NCBI GenBank assembly: GCA_021810905.1
Contig: JAJZQH010000006.1
Span: 1 to 64,000, forward strand
Direction of reading: 5' to 3'
DNA length: 64,000 nt
DNA from: a bacterium
GTDB lineage: Bacteria > UBA10199 > 2-02-FULL-44-16 > JAAZCA01
The number at the start of each line of letters is the position of its first letter. The stretch's first letter is position 1. The position numbers and the translations under genes are program-made. Of this stretch, positions 29,358-38,750 are shown in pieces. The notes beneath the pieces are model-generated. The model made no database searches. It saw nothing but the letters and a program-made list of their open reading frames with translations, and had not been told where the DNA came from.

Positions 29358-31037
29358 TCAGGTTCCTTTCCCGGCGCCGGCAAGCATCTCTTCCGCGTGC
29401 TCCATCGCTGCAGCCGTCACCTTCTCGCCGCCCAGCATGCGCGCGATTTCAGCCACGCGGGCGTCGGAGGGAAGTTCGTCTATCTCAGTCACGGTCCGTC
29501 CGGATTTTGTACGTTTGCTGATTCGCAGGTGGCGATCGGCAAAGGCCGCAACCTGCGGCAGATGCGTTATGCATACGACCTGGCGCGCGGCAGAGAGGCG
29601 TTTGAGCTTCTTGCCCACGGCTGCCGCCACTGCTCCGCCGATACCAGAATCGACCTCGTCGAATATCGACGTGCCCGCGATACCGTCGCCGGCGGCGAGC
29701 GCGCCTTTGATCGCGAGCATGACGCGAGAGAGCTCTCCGCCTGAGGCGATGCGCGAAAGCTCGCGCATCGGCTCGCCGGGATTGGGCGAAATTAAAAATT
29801 CAACGCGATCAGGTCCCGACTCATCCCATTCTTCTTCCGGCCTCATCTCCACGACGATTGCGAATTGCGTCTTCTTCATTCCAAGCTCTGAAAGCTCGTT
29901 CGCCACGCCTTCGCCCATGGTTTTTGCGGCTTTCTTTCTTGCGGCGCTCTGCTTTTCTGCAACCGCGCGTCTCTCGGACAAAAGCGCCGCCACTTCCGCC
30001 TTCTTCCCGTCGAGCAGGTCGTCGTAGTTCGCGACTTTGTCCACTTCCGCTGCCAGTTCATCGCGCCTCTTGAGGCACGATTCGATGCTCCCTCCATGCT
30101 TGCGTGCGAGCGCGCGGACCCTGTGCAGCCTCTCCTCCAGCTCCTCGAGCCTCGCGGGGTCGGAGTCGAGGCCCTCGGCATAGAGAGCGAGCTCGCGCGC
30201 AACGTCCCCTGCCTCTATGCGCGCTCGATCAAGCCCCTCCCTCCATTGCCGAACCTTGGGCTCATACTGGGCGCAGTGTTCAAGTAGCTGGCTCGCGCGG
30301 TTGAGCGCCGCCGCAACGCCTTCATCGCCGGCGAGAATTGATTCGGCGCCAAAGGTCTTTTCCTGCAGCAGCACCGCGTGCTTCACGCGCGATCGCTCCG
30401 CTTCGATTTCAGCATCTTCGTTCGGTTTGAGATTCGCCGCGTTGATCTCGTTCAGCTGAAACTTGAGAAAATCGAGCCGCTCCTTCGCAGCTCGTTCGTT
30501 CGCTTCGAGTTCAGACAGTTCGCGCGCAGCGAGAGAATAACGCCTATGCACGTCGCGGAAGACGTCGGAGAGCGTAACGAGCGCGCCGAACGAATCAAGG
30601 ATATGAGGATGCATGGATTCGTCGAGCAGCAGTTGGTGCTCGTGCTGGCTGGAGATGTCCACGAGATGTTCGGCTACCGTCTTGAGTATCGCCGCGGTAA
30701 CGGGAACCCCGTTGATGGAGATACGCCCCTTGCCCTGCGCGCCGATCGCACGGTGGACGATGCATTCTTCGCCGCATTCGATACCAGCGGAGTCCAGAAT
30801 CTCCTTCACCTCTTTCGTGAAATTTCTGGAATCGAAGATCGCCGTTGCGCTCGCGCGTTCCGAACCGGCTCGAATAATATCGAGCGACGCGCGGCCGCCC
30901 ATGACGAGTTTCAGCGCTTCAACAATGATCGTCTTGCCCGCGCCCGTTTCGCCGGTCATCACGTTGAGCCCGGCGCCAAGCGCGAGTTCGAGCTCGTCAA
31001 TTATTGCGAAGTCCTTGATGTGGAGGGAGAGAAGCAT
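29358..31037 (-). CDS. recN: DNA repair protein RecN
   Basis: 559 aa, full-length SMC-like ATPase for double-strand-break repair. Walker A GETGAGKT is near residue 32, the ABC signature SGGELSRVMLAIKGAL near 460 and Walker B SIFDEVDSGIGG near 485. The central region (150-370) is coiled coil. The start is placed at the ATG at 31037 (MLLSLHIKDFAIID), the usual N-terminus of the family, although the frame is open to 31061. No strong ribosome site is seen. It is followed closely by the pmbA-like gene. Confidence 0.93.
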   Translation of the reverse strand: MLLSLHIKDFAIIDELELALGAGLNVMTGETGAGKTIIVEALKLVMGGRASLDIIRAGSERASATAIFDSRNFTKEVKEILDSAGIECGEECIVHRAIGAQGKGRISINGVPVTAAILKTVAEHLVDISSQHEHQLLLDESMHPHILDSFGALVTLSDVFRDVHRRYSLAARELSELEANERAAKERLDFLKFQLNEINAANLKPNEDAEIEAERSRVKHAVLLQEKTFGAESILAGDEGVAAALNRASQLLEHCAQYEPKVRQWREGLDRARIEAGDVARELALYAEGLDSDPARLEELEERLHRVRALARKHGGSIESCLKRRDELAAEVDKVANYDDLLDGKKAEVAALLSERRAVAEKQSAARKKAAKTMGEGVANELSELGMKKTQFAIVVEMRPEEEWDESGPDRVEFLISPNPGEPMRELSRIASGGELSRVMLAIKGALAAGDGIAGTSIFDEVDSGIGGAVAAAVGKKLKRLSAARQVVCITHLPQVAAFADRHLRISKRTKSGRTVTEIDELPSDARVAEIARMLGGEKVTAAAMEHAEEMLAGAGKGT

Positions 31038-31103
31038 GCGAGCGCTTGCTCTAGCATGCACATCTGATAAGCTTCAACCGATTTCTGCTGGAGGGATTAA
31101 AGG

Positions 31104-31991
31104 TCAGCGGACTCCAACGGCGATCAAGGCTCCGCTGAGTGCATAGGTTCCTGAATCAGGAGCGACTTCAGTTTCGGCCGGATACACAGCCTCAGCGCCG
31201 TCGACAACTGCTGTTTCAGGTTCTGCAACTGCTCCAAAATCGTCAGCATCCACGACTACAGGAGGGAGTTGCCTGGGGCCTTCGTACGACGCCGCATCGC
31301 TCTTGCCGATACGATCGAGATCCTTTTCGACAGATTCTTGTCTTCCAACAATCATCGAAGGGAGCTCGAACAGGTACATTTCCCTGTCTTCAAAATCCTG
31401 CATCTGTTCTTCGGTCACGAGGTGCGAAACTGCGGGCAATTGTTCCCTCAGCGCCACGGCTTCATCGAATGCCACGTCACTGAGGGCCTGCGCCTGCGCA
31501 TACCAATCCCGCTGCGTGCTCCGCAAAAACTGCAGTTCGCCGACATCACCACGCGCGAGTTTTATGAATGCAATTTTTCCAGCTGCCTCGTAGATCGCGC
31601 GAGTTGCGTCGTACAAATGTCCAAATTGTTCAAGTTTGGCAGAAATCTGTCGAGCTGGATCTGCTGAAGGTTCAGATCCACTGGTCTCTTTGTAAAGATT
31701 GATCGCTTGTTCATACGCAGCGTACAGCCCTTGCACCTTAGCGCGTTCGGGCGTTCTTACGCGGATGCCGTCTCTCGGACCTCCAAAGAGCCGCGCCGCA
31801 TTCGCGCAACTTAGCACAGAAAACTGGAGCAGTGCGGGTGATGCTTTGGAATAATAATCAGCGACAGGAGGTATGGGATGTACGTCACTGTGAGAAAATT
31901 CACCGCTTATGCGATCATCAGTCTCGGAATCTGCAGGAGCGTTCCCGTAGGGTCGTACTTGTCTGAGTGCGTCTAGCGGCATGGTCGGCAT
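31104..31991 (-). CDS. Orphan protein of unknown function (295 aa)
   Basis: I recognise no family. The ATG at 31991 has GAGGGGGG three to five bases upstream and is preferred over the frame opening at 32018. No signal peptide and no membrane span are visible. The N-terminal 60 residues are Pro/Ser/Asp-rich; the middle (65-210) is helical, with VLSCANAARLFGG near 68 and long amphipathic helices; the C-terminal 75 residues are acidic and Ala/Val-rich. The composition is like the other orphan genes here, but no copy of the GCAACTTT-N13-CGATAA promoter is visible upstream. Confidence 0.6.
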   Translation of the reverse strand: MPTMPLDALRQVRPYGNAPADSETDDRISGEFSHSDVHPIPPVADYYSKASPALLQFSVLSCANAARLFGGPRDGIRVRTPERAKVQGLYAAYEQAINLYKETSGSEPSADPARQISAKLEQFGHLYDATRAIYEAAGKIAFIKLARGDVGELQFLRSTQRDWYAQAQALSDVAFDEAVALREQLPAVSHLVTEEQMQDFEDREMYLFELPSMIVGRQESVEKDLDRIGKSDAASYEGPRQLPPVVVDADDFGAVAEPETAVVDGAEAVYPAETEVAPDSGTYALSGALIAVGVR

Positions 31992-32334
31992 GTTCCCCCC
32001 TCTAACTTTTGAATGCAAGAAAAGTTTTGAGGGATCAGAAACTTACAAGTGCCTATCTGCAGCCTTTATAGCCCTTATCATTATATATTCAAATAAAAAA
32101 TTGCCCCCGACGAAAAAAATCTGTCGGAGTCGGTTTTGGTTATTTATTATTATAAATCAACACATTATCAATGGTGTCGCATGAATATCTTTCGGCCAGC
32201 AGGACCCAATGAACGGCACCAATCAAGGCAATGTGAACAGAATTTTCTCCAAATCTGGTCTGGCCGGCGAAGGGGGCGAAGACGGCGCAATAAATCGCCG
32301 TCCTTGAAAAAAGCATTGCGCTCATATATAGCGC
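31992..32334. other. AT-rich intergenic region between divergent orphan genes
   Basis: About 340 bp, clearly more AT-rich than its surroundings. It holds a short inverted repeat (CCGAC/GTCGG around 32109-32129) beside a run of A residues and, on the minus strand, TATAAT near 32085 without a convincing -35 box. A 55-codon frame from the ATG at 32180 has no ribosome site and is not called. Confidence 0.5.
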
Positions 32335-32361
32335 GCAACTTTCTCTGAACCCCGCCGATAA
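32335..32361 (+). promoter_or_regulatory. Sigma-28-like promoter (consensus site)
   Basis: GCAACTTT, 13 bases, CGATAA, with GC directly before the -10 box, giving GCCGATAA as in classical sigma-28 promoters. It ends about 31 bp before the ATG at 32393. Confidence 0.7.
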
Positions 32362-32392
32362 AGGCACAGGGCAAGTGAGAAAGGAAAATACG

Positions 32393-34189
32393 ATGAGTGA
32401 TCGTGATCAACTGAAAGCGCAACTCCTCAACGCGTTGCACAGGAATTATGCTGAAGGCCTTCGCGAACGGATAGGCAGGGACGTCAGAGATTCGGGAGAA
32501 CAGCCTGAAGCCATCGAGGCCTCATTAGACAGATTTGCGGAAGGTCTGATCGCGTCCGCGCCTGCTGATCCGTATTTCGTGCGAGCCGTATTGAGCGGCA
32601 GCGTTTCCGATCCCGAGGTCGTCTACAGGCGATACCTTGAAATCGTTGGAGCAAGCAGGAATGCAAACACACTGGCCCCATACAGGCCTTTTGGCGAGGT
32701 GCCACTCAGTACCAATGAAGCGCCGGCGATCATCTATGGTCCGCCGTCAGCTATGACGGCAATGTCGGACTGGTTAAATTCCAACAGAGGAAACGCGCCG
32801 GGCGTGGCCCTGGTCACCGGTCAGCCCATGAGGAAAAACGTCCCCGTACTCCCGAAGTTTGTACGCGCTCTCATCAGCAATCGATACTCGTCTATCAGCG
32901 CCCCGCTGACCATTCCCCTTGCAGGAGGGATCTCCCTGCATTTTACGTCGCCATTCACCTGTGTGGTCTTTCAGCAGGGAAAAGACGGCGCGCGCGGGAG
33001 CGAAATCGGAAAAATTGACCTTACTCGTGATTATGTGCGCGCCGTGGCAAATATCGCGAAGGAAAATGACCTCACAGAGGCCTTTTTTCTGATAGTGAAA
33101 GAACTTCACGATAAAGTCGAGAAAACGGTCAGAGAGATCTATGATCAATTGACGCAGGCGGCACAGAATGCACAGGTGTTGGGAGGTGGGCTCGTCCACC
33201 CCGATATGCTTCGTGAGATCCAGGGAAGCATGCTACCCCTCAGCCTCCAGTTCCATGCGGCTCACGAGGCCTTCGGAAAATCTCACCAGCTCGCAGGAAC
33301 CTGGGTCGGTCAACTCATCGGAGTTCAGCTGCGCGAGATTTACGGAAATTTGCTCCAGCGCGGAATCGAAATAACTTATGCGCCTCCACTCCTGGATCTC
33401 GGGAGCACGCAGGAGGCAGCTGTCGCTATGACAGTTCAAAGGCTGCATCAAATCCTTGGAGCCCAGGGCATGATGGGGCTCTTTGACACAAGAGCGCCTC
33501 TCGATGCCTATGCACGAAGCGAGGCCTTGAAGGAAAGCGGCGTGAGCGTACAGGTGACGTCGACCGGGTCGGGCTTCGGAGTCTTTGATGCGGTAATGAT
33601 GCGCCGAGTGATCTTTGAAGTGCTTCGTGAAACGATTGGAATACCACAAGGGCTTGGGAACGTCGGTCGTCGGCCGAAGGTCCATTTGGCATTTTGTGAA
33701 GATACTCAGAGATTTCAAGTTACGTCTGATCGAGCCTTACCGGCAGCTCTCAAAAAAGAGATTCTGAAGGTTACGGAGGCAGCGGGCTTTTGGGGAGATA
33801 TCGAGTTTGGAACGATCCCCAAAAGCGGAAATATCCCTGGAAAAGGCATCATGACGATCACGCTGAGTTATCCCGACACTGGATCTGGCGAAGATGGCAG
33901 CCTCTCAGGGGCGCCAGACACTGTGCGCACCCCCCGCAGCAGGACATCACGTAGTGCAGTCACCACTCTGCCCGCATCAAGTGCTACCGATGTGACAGAT
34001 GTGCAGGGGCCGCCTGCGGATTCCATAAGCGGCATAAATGATCTTGCAAGCTACGAGCGTGCCGATTCGGACACCATACCGGCTCCCGTCCCTTCGGAAG
34101 CTGAGACAGAAGACCCTCCTGCGGTCGATGGGACGGACGCGGATGCACTGACTCCGCTGACCGGAATTACATTGCCCAGGGTGAAATGA
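32393..34189 (+). CDS. Large orphan protein (598 aa) with sigma-28-like promoter
   Basis: No recognised family. The ATG at 32393 has AAAGGA about eight bases upstream. Residues 1-100 are helical and charged. Residues 110-260 contain hydrophobic strands ([31 protein letters not shown]). Residues 260-360 are helical. Residues 360-500 have an alternating strand/helix pattern ([47 protein letters not shown]) that distantly resembles a GHKL ATPase end, but N and G boxes are not clear. The last 100 residues are Ser/Thr/Pro/Asp-rich and probably disordered. No signal peptide. Candidate effector by association only. Confidence 0.7.
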   Translation: MSDRDQLKAQLLNALHRNYAEGLRERIGRDVRDSGEQPEAIEASLDRFAEGLIASAPADPYFVRAVLSGSVSDPEVVYRRYLEIVGASRNANTLAPYRPFGEVPLSTNEAPAIIYGPPSAMTAMSDWLNSNRGNAPGVALVTGQPMRKNVPVLPKFVRALISNRYSSISAPLTIPLAGGISLHFTSPFTCVVFQQGKDGARGSEIGKIDLTRDYVRAVANIAKENDLTEAFFLIVKELHDKVEKTVREIYDQLTQAAQNAQVLGGGLVHPDMLREIQGSMLPLSLQFHAAHEAFGKSHQLAGTWVGQLIGVQLREIYGNLLQRGIEITYAPPLLDLGSTQEAAVAMTVQRLHQILGAQGMMGLFDTRAPLDAYARSEALKESGVSVQVTSTGSGFGVFDAVMMRRVIFEVLRETIGIPQGLGNVGRRPKVHLAFCEDTQRFQVTSDRALPAALKKEILKVTEAAGFWGDIEFGTIPKSGNIPGKGIMTITLSYPDTGSGEDGSLSGAPDTVRTPRSRTSRSAVTTLPASSATDVTDVQGPPADSISGINDLASYERADSDTIPAPVPSEAETEDPPAVDGTDADALTPLTGITLPRVK

Positions 34190-34294
34190 TTCACGCCTCT
34201 GCGGTATCGTGAACGCCGGATTTCAGCCGCCTCACCGGCAGCACCTTTTATTTTCACTTGTTTTGTGAACTCCGCCCGTGCTCTGAATGGGGTC

Positions 34295-35653
34295 ATGGAA
34301 GAGGACCTCTTTGACCATGCCCACAAGGCACGCGCGCCGCTTGCCGAGCGGATGCGGCCTCGCTCGCTGGACGAAGTGGCGGGCCAGTCCCATCTCATTG
34401 GTCCCGGCAAACCGCTAACGGCGCTGATCGATGCAGACACGATCCCCTCGATAATATTCTGGGGCCCTCCCGGCACGGGCAAGACTACACTTGCCAGAAT
34501 CATCGCCGGCCGTACCAAGGCCCGCTTTCACCACCTCTCGGCCGTGCTCTCCGGCGTCGCAGAGCTTCGAGCGGTCATCAAGGAAGCGCGCGCCGAGCGC
34601 AGGGCCGGCAAACTCAACATCCTCTTCGTGGACGAGATCCATCGCTGGAACAAGGCTCAGCAGGATGCCCTGCTGCCGCACGTGGAGGACGGCACCATAA
34701 CCCTCATCGGCTCGACTACGGAAAACCCGTCGTTCGAGGTGATCGGCCCCCTGCTCTCGCGAACTAAGGTGTACGTGCTGGAACCGGTCCCTGCTGCGGA
34801 AATAAAAAACGTGGTGACGCAGGCGCTCCACGACTGCGAAAAGGGACTCGGTGCGCAGAAAATAGCGATCGACGACGACGCGCTGGACTTTATCGCCGAG
34901 TCCGCAGATGGCGACGTACGCCGGGCCCTCAATACCTTGGAAATAGCCGCCGACCTGGCGAGCCAGGCGCGACACGCGACTCAAGCGAGTCAGGATTTGC
35001 GAATCACGAATCACGAGTCACGAATCACGTTACAAGACGTAGAGGCAGCGATCCAACGCAAGAGCCTGCTTTACGACAAAAAAGGCGAGGAGCACTACAA
35101 CGTCATCTCTGCGTTTATAAAGAGCATGCGCGGCTCTGACCCGGACGCAGCGGTCTACTATCTCGCGCGCATGCTGGAGGCGGGCGAAGACCCGCTCTTC
35201 GTGGCGCGGCGAATGGTTATCTTCGCCTCCGAGGACGTCTCCAACGCCGACCCGCACGCGGTGCAGGTCGCCATCGCGTGCATGCAGTCATTCGACTTCG
35301 TGGGCATGCCCGAGGGCTGGATACCGCTCGCGCAGTGCGCCACCTATCTCGCGTCCGCGCCGAAGAGCAACGCGAGTTACATGGCTTACAAGAATGCAAA
35401 GGCAGACATCGAAGAGCATGGCACGCTTCCCACGCCCAAGCACCTGCGCAACGCACCCACGAAATTCATGAAGGAACAGGGCTACGGCAAGGATTACAAA
35501 TATGCGCACGACTACGAAGGCCACTTCGTCCCGGACGAGCAGTATTTGCCGGACAAGCTCAAGGGCCGAGCATATTACAAACCCACGGAAAACGGCTACG
35601 AGAAGACGATAGCGGAGAGGCTCAGGATTTGGCGTGAAAGACGAAGACCGTGA
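34295..35653 (+). CDS. rarA: Replication-associated recombination protein RarA (MgsA)
   Basis: 452 aa AAA+ clamp-loader-like ATPase acting at stalled replication forks. Walker A is GPPGTGKTT near residue 56, Walker B with [14 protein letters not shown] near 108, sensor 1 [10 protein letters not shown] near 140, and the C-terminal tetramerisation part includes [27 protein letters not shown] near 265. The ATG at 34295 (MEEDLFD) matches family N-termini; the frame opens at a GTG at 34265. An extra segment of about a dozen residues ([11 protein letters not shown]) just before the [10 protein letters not shown] block is encoded by a short tandem repeat at 34998-35029. Confidence 0.93.
   Translation: MEEDLFDHAHKARAPLAERMRPRSLDEVAGQSHLIGPGKPLTALIDADTIPSIIFWGPPGTGKTTLARIIAGRTKARFHHLSAVLSGVAELRAVIKEARAERRAGKLNILFVDEIHRWNKAQQDALLPHVEDGTITLIGSTTENPSFEVIGPLLSRTKVYVLEPVPAAEIKNVVTQALHDCEKGLGAQKIAIDDDALDFIAESADGDVRRALNTLEIAADLASQARHATQASQDLRITNHESRITLQDVEAAIQRKSLLYDKKGEEHYNVISAFIKSMRGSDPDAAVYYLARMLEAGEDPLFVARRMVIFASEDVSNADPHAVQVAIACMQSFDFVGMPEGWIPLAQCATYLASAPKSNASYMAYKNAKADIEEHGTLPTPKHLRNAPTKFMKEQGYGKDYKYAHDYEGHFVPDEQYLPDKLKGRAYYKPTENGYEKTIAERLRIWRERRRP
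34998..35029. repeat. Short tandem repeat inside rarA
   Basis: Four imperfect copies of an 8-base unit (GAATCACG, with one GAGTCACG) in frame with rarA. Similar units occur at 62079-62110 inside the [2Fe-2S] gene and at 41955-41972 over the carB stop, so this is a dispersed family rather than a local slip. Confidence 0.75.
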
Positions 35654-35656
35654 ACG

Positions 35657-36175
35657 TCATGACCTGGAATAATATTTCGGAGGTTTTCCCATCCCCCTCA
35701 ATAAGTCGTTGATCTCTTTTTTCAGCTGCAGAACCCTCTCTTCGCGGCCAAACATTAACTTGTTGAGCTTCTCAACCATGCCGAGCTTATTTTGCAGATC
35801 CTCCTGCGCCTTTTTGAGATCGGTAATGTCAAAAGAATATTCGACCATATAAATCAGCTTGCCCTGATCGTCGAAAACGGGATCGCCGTGCACTTCCATG
35901 ATTATCGAATTTCCATCCTTGTCGTAATGAATATGTTCGGTTTTAACAGGCCGCATGGTCTTTCTTACCTCATCCAGCGGACAGACATGATCCCCTTTGC
36001 ACGGAGTCGAGGAATGATGGGTGCGCATGTGGCAGGTCGTGTTTTCGTCAAGTTCACCAAAGCCGCAGGCATTGTTGGCATACCTGACCTTATAATTATT
36101 CACATCGACCACATAAAAGGGATGCTGAAAAGAATCGATGATCTTCTGCAAATATGCCGCCTTATCCTCACTCAC
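35657..36175 (-). CDS. PAS-domain protein with C-terminal coiled coil
   Basis: 172 aa from a GTG start with AAAGGAGG four bases upstream. A PAS domain covers residues 5-115: IIDSFQHPFYVVDVNNYKVRYAN at the front and EVHGDPVFDDQGKLIYMVEYSFDITDLKKAQ at the end. A cluster of cysteines and histidines (CGFGELDENTTCHMRTHHSSTPC) in the middle could bind metal or haem. Residues 115-160 are coiled coil. It has no kinase or output domain, so it would act as a stand-alone sensor. Convergent with rarA, three bases apart. Confidence 0.85.
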   Translation of the reverse strand: MSEDKAAYLQKIIDSFQHPFYVVDVNNYKVRYANNACGFGELDENTTCHMRTHHSSTPCKGDHVCPLDEVRKTMRPVKTEHIHYDKDGNSIIMEVHGDPVFDDQGKLIYMVEYSFDITDLKKAQEDLQNKLGMVEKLNKLMFGREERVLQLKKEINDLLRGMGKPPKYYSRS

Positions 36176-36329
36176 ATGACCTCCTTTGGAGTTTATCAAA
36201 ATGGCACTATGAACAGATTTTATTCAATTGTCACCGGTATTTTCAAGGGCCATTTTGCCGCCGCGCGCCGGAGATAGGGCGCGAATTGCTTCGTTCCCGA
36301 TGGTCGTTCGCAATAACAATTTTTTTTAC

Positions 36330-36356
36330 GCAACTTTTTTTATCCGCATTCGATAA
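36330..36356 (+). promoter_or_regulatory. Sigma-28-like promoter (consensus site)
   Basis: GCAACTTT, 13 bases, CGATAA. The -10 box ends only nine bases before the ATG at 36366, so the transcript would be leaderless or nearly so unless translation begins downstream. Confidence 0.65.
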
Positions 36357-36365
36357 CACCATGCC

Positions 36366-37478
36366 ATGACAATAAGCACACTTACGCTCCCTGCGCTTGC
36401 CTCCCACTTGTCGGCCGATCGTACGAATCCAGAATTCGAGGAGCCTTCTGAAATTGTCGATAGAGTTGATTCATTTTCACTCTCGGATGAAGGAGGAGGA
36501 TGCGGATCATTGCGCGACGACACCGACACAGCGCATCTCACAACAACAGATGAACTTTCGATGCCTGCAGTCCTGCGTTATCCCAATTCCATCAAGAGAC
36601 GTCTCATCCAACCGCTTCTGCACTCCGTGGGCGCACGATTCGATGCGGCAATCATGAAGGTTGCCGAACTGGACCCTTCTGAAGCGAGGTCGATATTCCA
36701 GGATGCGATACTCTCGCTGGCGCACCGGCTCCATTCCAGCGACGACTCCCCCATCGGCCCTGCGGATGAGCTCAGGGATTACCTCGTGCGGCTGCGCATC
36801 ATGCGCTTGCTCGAAGCGATCGAAGGGCGCTTGAACAGCATGTGGATATATCCCTTTTCAGGCCTTGATATCCTGCCATCGCTCTTCGCAAGCCGCGTCG
36901 TCGGTATCGATGAATGGATCTATCCGGAACAACTCCCGCAGTCTGGCAGCGACGCGGGGAGCCAGCTGCGCTTCTGGAAAATCGATGCCTGCGCCGCGGA
37001 AGAACAGGGACAGCTCGCGCGCATGTTGGCGGGGTGTTTCGTAGCCGCTGCAAAGATTCCCGACCGTTACATCGCCCTCAGGCAGGACGTCTTTGGCGAA
37101 ATGCTGAACCGGACGCTCAGCCTCTGCGACGATCCCCATCGCCTCCTCTTCCTCAAAGGCATTGAATACATGCAACTCCATTCATTTGGCATAAATCGAA
37201 GGGATCAATCCATCCGAACATTGCTCGCGATGCACAGCAATCCCGGAGATCTGGTCGCCGCGTGGGATTTCGATCGGCTGTTTCAAGAAGCGGTCGATGC
37301 ATCCGGCCTTTGCGACGAGGTAAAGCTCGACTTCCTGCCGAACGATCTCGCATCGCGAGTTGATGGAAGCGGCGTCAGAGCCGAGAGGACAATTGTCGTT
37401 CTAGCCCCTGCCCCCTACCTTGGGAGAATCCACTTCCTCATCCCCCAGGTCCTCCGCCTCTACCGCCATCGCGGCTGA
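36366..37478 (+). CDS. Orphan protein (370 aa) with sigma-28-like promoter
   Basis: No recognised family, no signal peptide and no membrane span. The first 70 residues (MTISTLTLPALASHLSADR...) are Ser/Thr/Asp-rich and probably disordered. The remaining 300 are mostly helical, with RRLIQPLLHSVGARFDAAIMKV near 80, GQLARMLAGCFVAAAKI near 220 and an AERTIVVLAPAPYLGRIHFLIPQVLRLYRHRG ending. No ribosome site precedes the ATG, in line with the leaderless arrangement implied by the promoter. Composition is like the other orphan genes with this promoter. Confidence 0.7.
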   Translation: MTISTLTLPALASHLSADRTNPEFEEPSEIVDRVDSFSLSDEGGGCGSLRDDTDTAHLTTTDELSMPAVLRYPNSIKRRLIQPLLHSVGARFDAAIMKVAELDPSEARSIFQDAILSLAHRLHSSDDSPIGPADELRDYLVRLRIMRLLEAIEGRLNSMWIYPFSGLDILPSLFASRVVGIDEWIYPEQLPQSGSDAGSQLRFWKIDACAAEEQGQLARMLAGCFVAAAKIPDRYIALRQDVFGEMLNRTLSLCDDPHRLLFLKGIEYMQLHSFGINRRDQSIRTLLAMHSNPGDLVAAWDFDRLFQEAVDASGLCDEVKLDFLPNDLASRVDGSGVRAERTIVVLAPAPYLGRIHFLIPQVLRLYRHRG

Positions 37479-37553
37479 TCGCATCGAATGAACATATCCT
37501 GCTATTTCGCATTGACTCCCAAGGCCGACTTACCGTAGGTTGCCGCAACTTCG

Positions 37554-38660
37554 ATGCGCGATTTCGAGACCCCCACTGCCCTGGCCCGTCGCACGCCGCT
37601 TCACCTCGTCCTCGAGGATGGCAGCGTCTTTTCCGGGCACGCCTTCGGCGCCATCGTGGAGGGCGCGGGCGAGGTGGTCTTCAACACCGGGATGGTTGGA
37701 TACCCGGAATCGTTCACCGATCCCTCCTATCGCGGCCAGATACTCGTGCTCACCTATCCGCTCATCGGAAACTACGGTGTGCCGGCCGAATTCGAGAGGG
37801 AGCTCTCTAACGGGTACGAATCGTCGCGCATCCACCTAGCCGGACTCGTGGTCTCCGACTACTCCGAGTTCCACAATCACTGGAACGCGCAGCGAGGTCT
37901 CTCAGATCTGCTCCGCGAACAAGGCATCGCCGCCATCGCGGGAATCGACACGCGCGCGCTGACAAAAAAATTACGCGAACGAGGGACCATGATGGGGAAA
38001 ATCGCCGTCACGCCGGATCGAATTTCTTCCGAAGCTGATTTCTCGTCGTTCGCCGCGCGGCACGTGGTTGCGGAAGTTTCTCTAAAAGAGCCTCGCACCT
38101 ACGGCGAGGGATCGAAGCGCGTGGCGCTCGTGGACTGCGGGTGCAAGAACTCCATCGTGCGCAGCCTCATATCTCGCGGTGTTTCGGTCGTGCGCGTGCC
38201 GTGGGACTCTGATATCTCGAAACTCGACGTCGACGGAATTTTATTCTCGAACGGCCCGGGCGATCCGAAAAACTGCGATGCAACGATCGAGAGCGCGCGC
38301 CGCGCGATGGAATCGGGCATGCCGACGTTCGGAATCTGTCTTGGTAACCAGATCATGGCGCTTGCCGCGGGCGGCAACACTTATAAGCTCAAGTTCGGCC
38401 ATCGCGGTCAGAACCAGCCCTGCATCATGGCGGACAGCAGGCGCTGTTTCATCACGTCTCAGAATCACGGATATGCAGTGGATACGGCCACGCTTCAGAA
38501 AGGCTGGACGACCTGGTTCACAAACGCAAACGACGGCACGTGTGAAGGAATAAGGCACAACAGCAAACCGTTCATGGCCGTGCAGTTTCACCCGGAAGCT
38601 ATGCCCGGACCAGTGGACACGGGATTTTTGTTTGATGAGTTTCTGAAAATGCTGAAGTGA
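37554..38660 (+). CDS. carA: Carbamoyl-phosphate synthase small subunit
   Basis: 368 aa, full-length glutaminase subunit. The N-terminal domain (residues 15-145) begins LVLEDGSVFSGHAFG. The class I amidotransferase domain (180-368) holds the nucleophile in FGICLGNQ (Cys near 263) and the HxE pair in VQFHPEA near 347. It passes ammonia from glutamine to CarB for pyrimidine and arginine synthesis. It is separated from carB by 90 bp occupied by a palindromic repeat. No strong ribosome site is visible. Confidence 0.95.
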   Translation: MRDFETPTALARRTPLHLVLEDGSVFSGHAFGAIVEGAGEVVFNTGMVGYPESFTDPSYRGQILVLTYPLIGNYGVPAEFERELSNGYESSRIHLAGLVVSDYSEFHNHWNAQRGLSDLLREQGIAAIAGIDTRALTKKLRERGTMMGKIAVTPDRISSEADFSSFAARHVVAEVSLKEPRTYGEGSKRVALVDCGCKNSIVRSLISRGVSVVRVPWDSDISKLDVDGILFSNGPGDPKNCDATIESARRAMESGMPTFGICLGNQIMALAAGGNTYKLKFGHRGQNQPCIMADSRRCFITSQNHGYAVDTATLQKGWTTWFTNANDGTCEGIRHNSKPFMAVQFHPEAMPGPVDTGFLFDEFLKMLK

Positions 38661-38667
38661 ATCATAT

Positions 38668-38748
38668 CCCCTCCCCTTTGTAAGGGGAGGGATGGAGTGG
38701 GGTAGATCATGATCTACCTCCCCTAGCCCCTCCTTACAAAGGAGGGGA
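38668..38748. repeat. Palindromic interspersed repeat, copy 2 (carA-carB gap)
   Basis: CCCTCCCCTTTGTAAGGGG and CCCCTCCTTACAAAGGAGGGG palindromes flank a central GTAGATCATGATCTAC palindrome, the same architecture as copy 1. Its last bases (GGAGGGGAAT) directly precede the GTG of carB and form its ribosome-binding site. Confidence 0.85.
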
Positions 38749-38750
38749 AT

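Noticed and set aside
32104-32133. CCGAC/GTCGG hairpin as a terminator
   Set aside because: Short 5-bp stem with a long loop and no T-run directly after it on either strand.
32180-32348. Small open frame in the 31992-32392 intergenic region
   Set aside because: No ribosome site, basic random-looking composition, and it runs through the promoter of the gene at 32393.
37541-37570. GCAACTTC next to the carA start as a possible member of the promoter family
   Set aside because: There is no CGATAA-like box 13 bases downstream, and the match overlaps the start codon.
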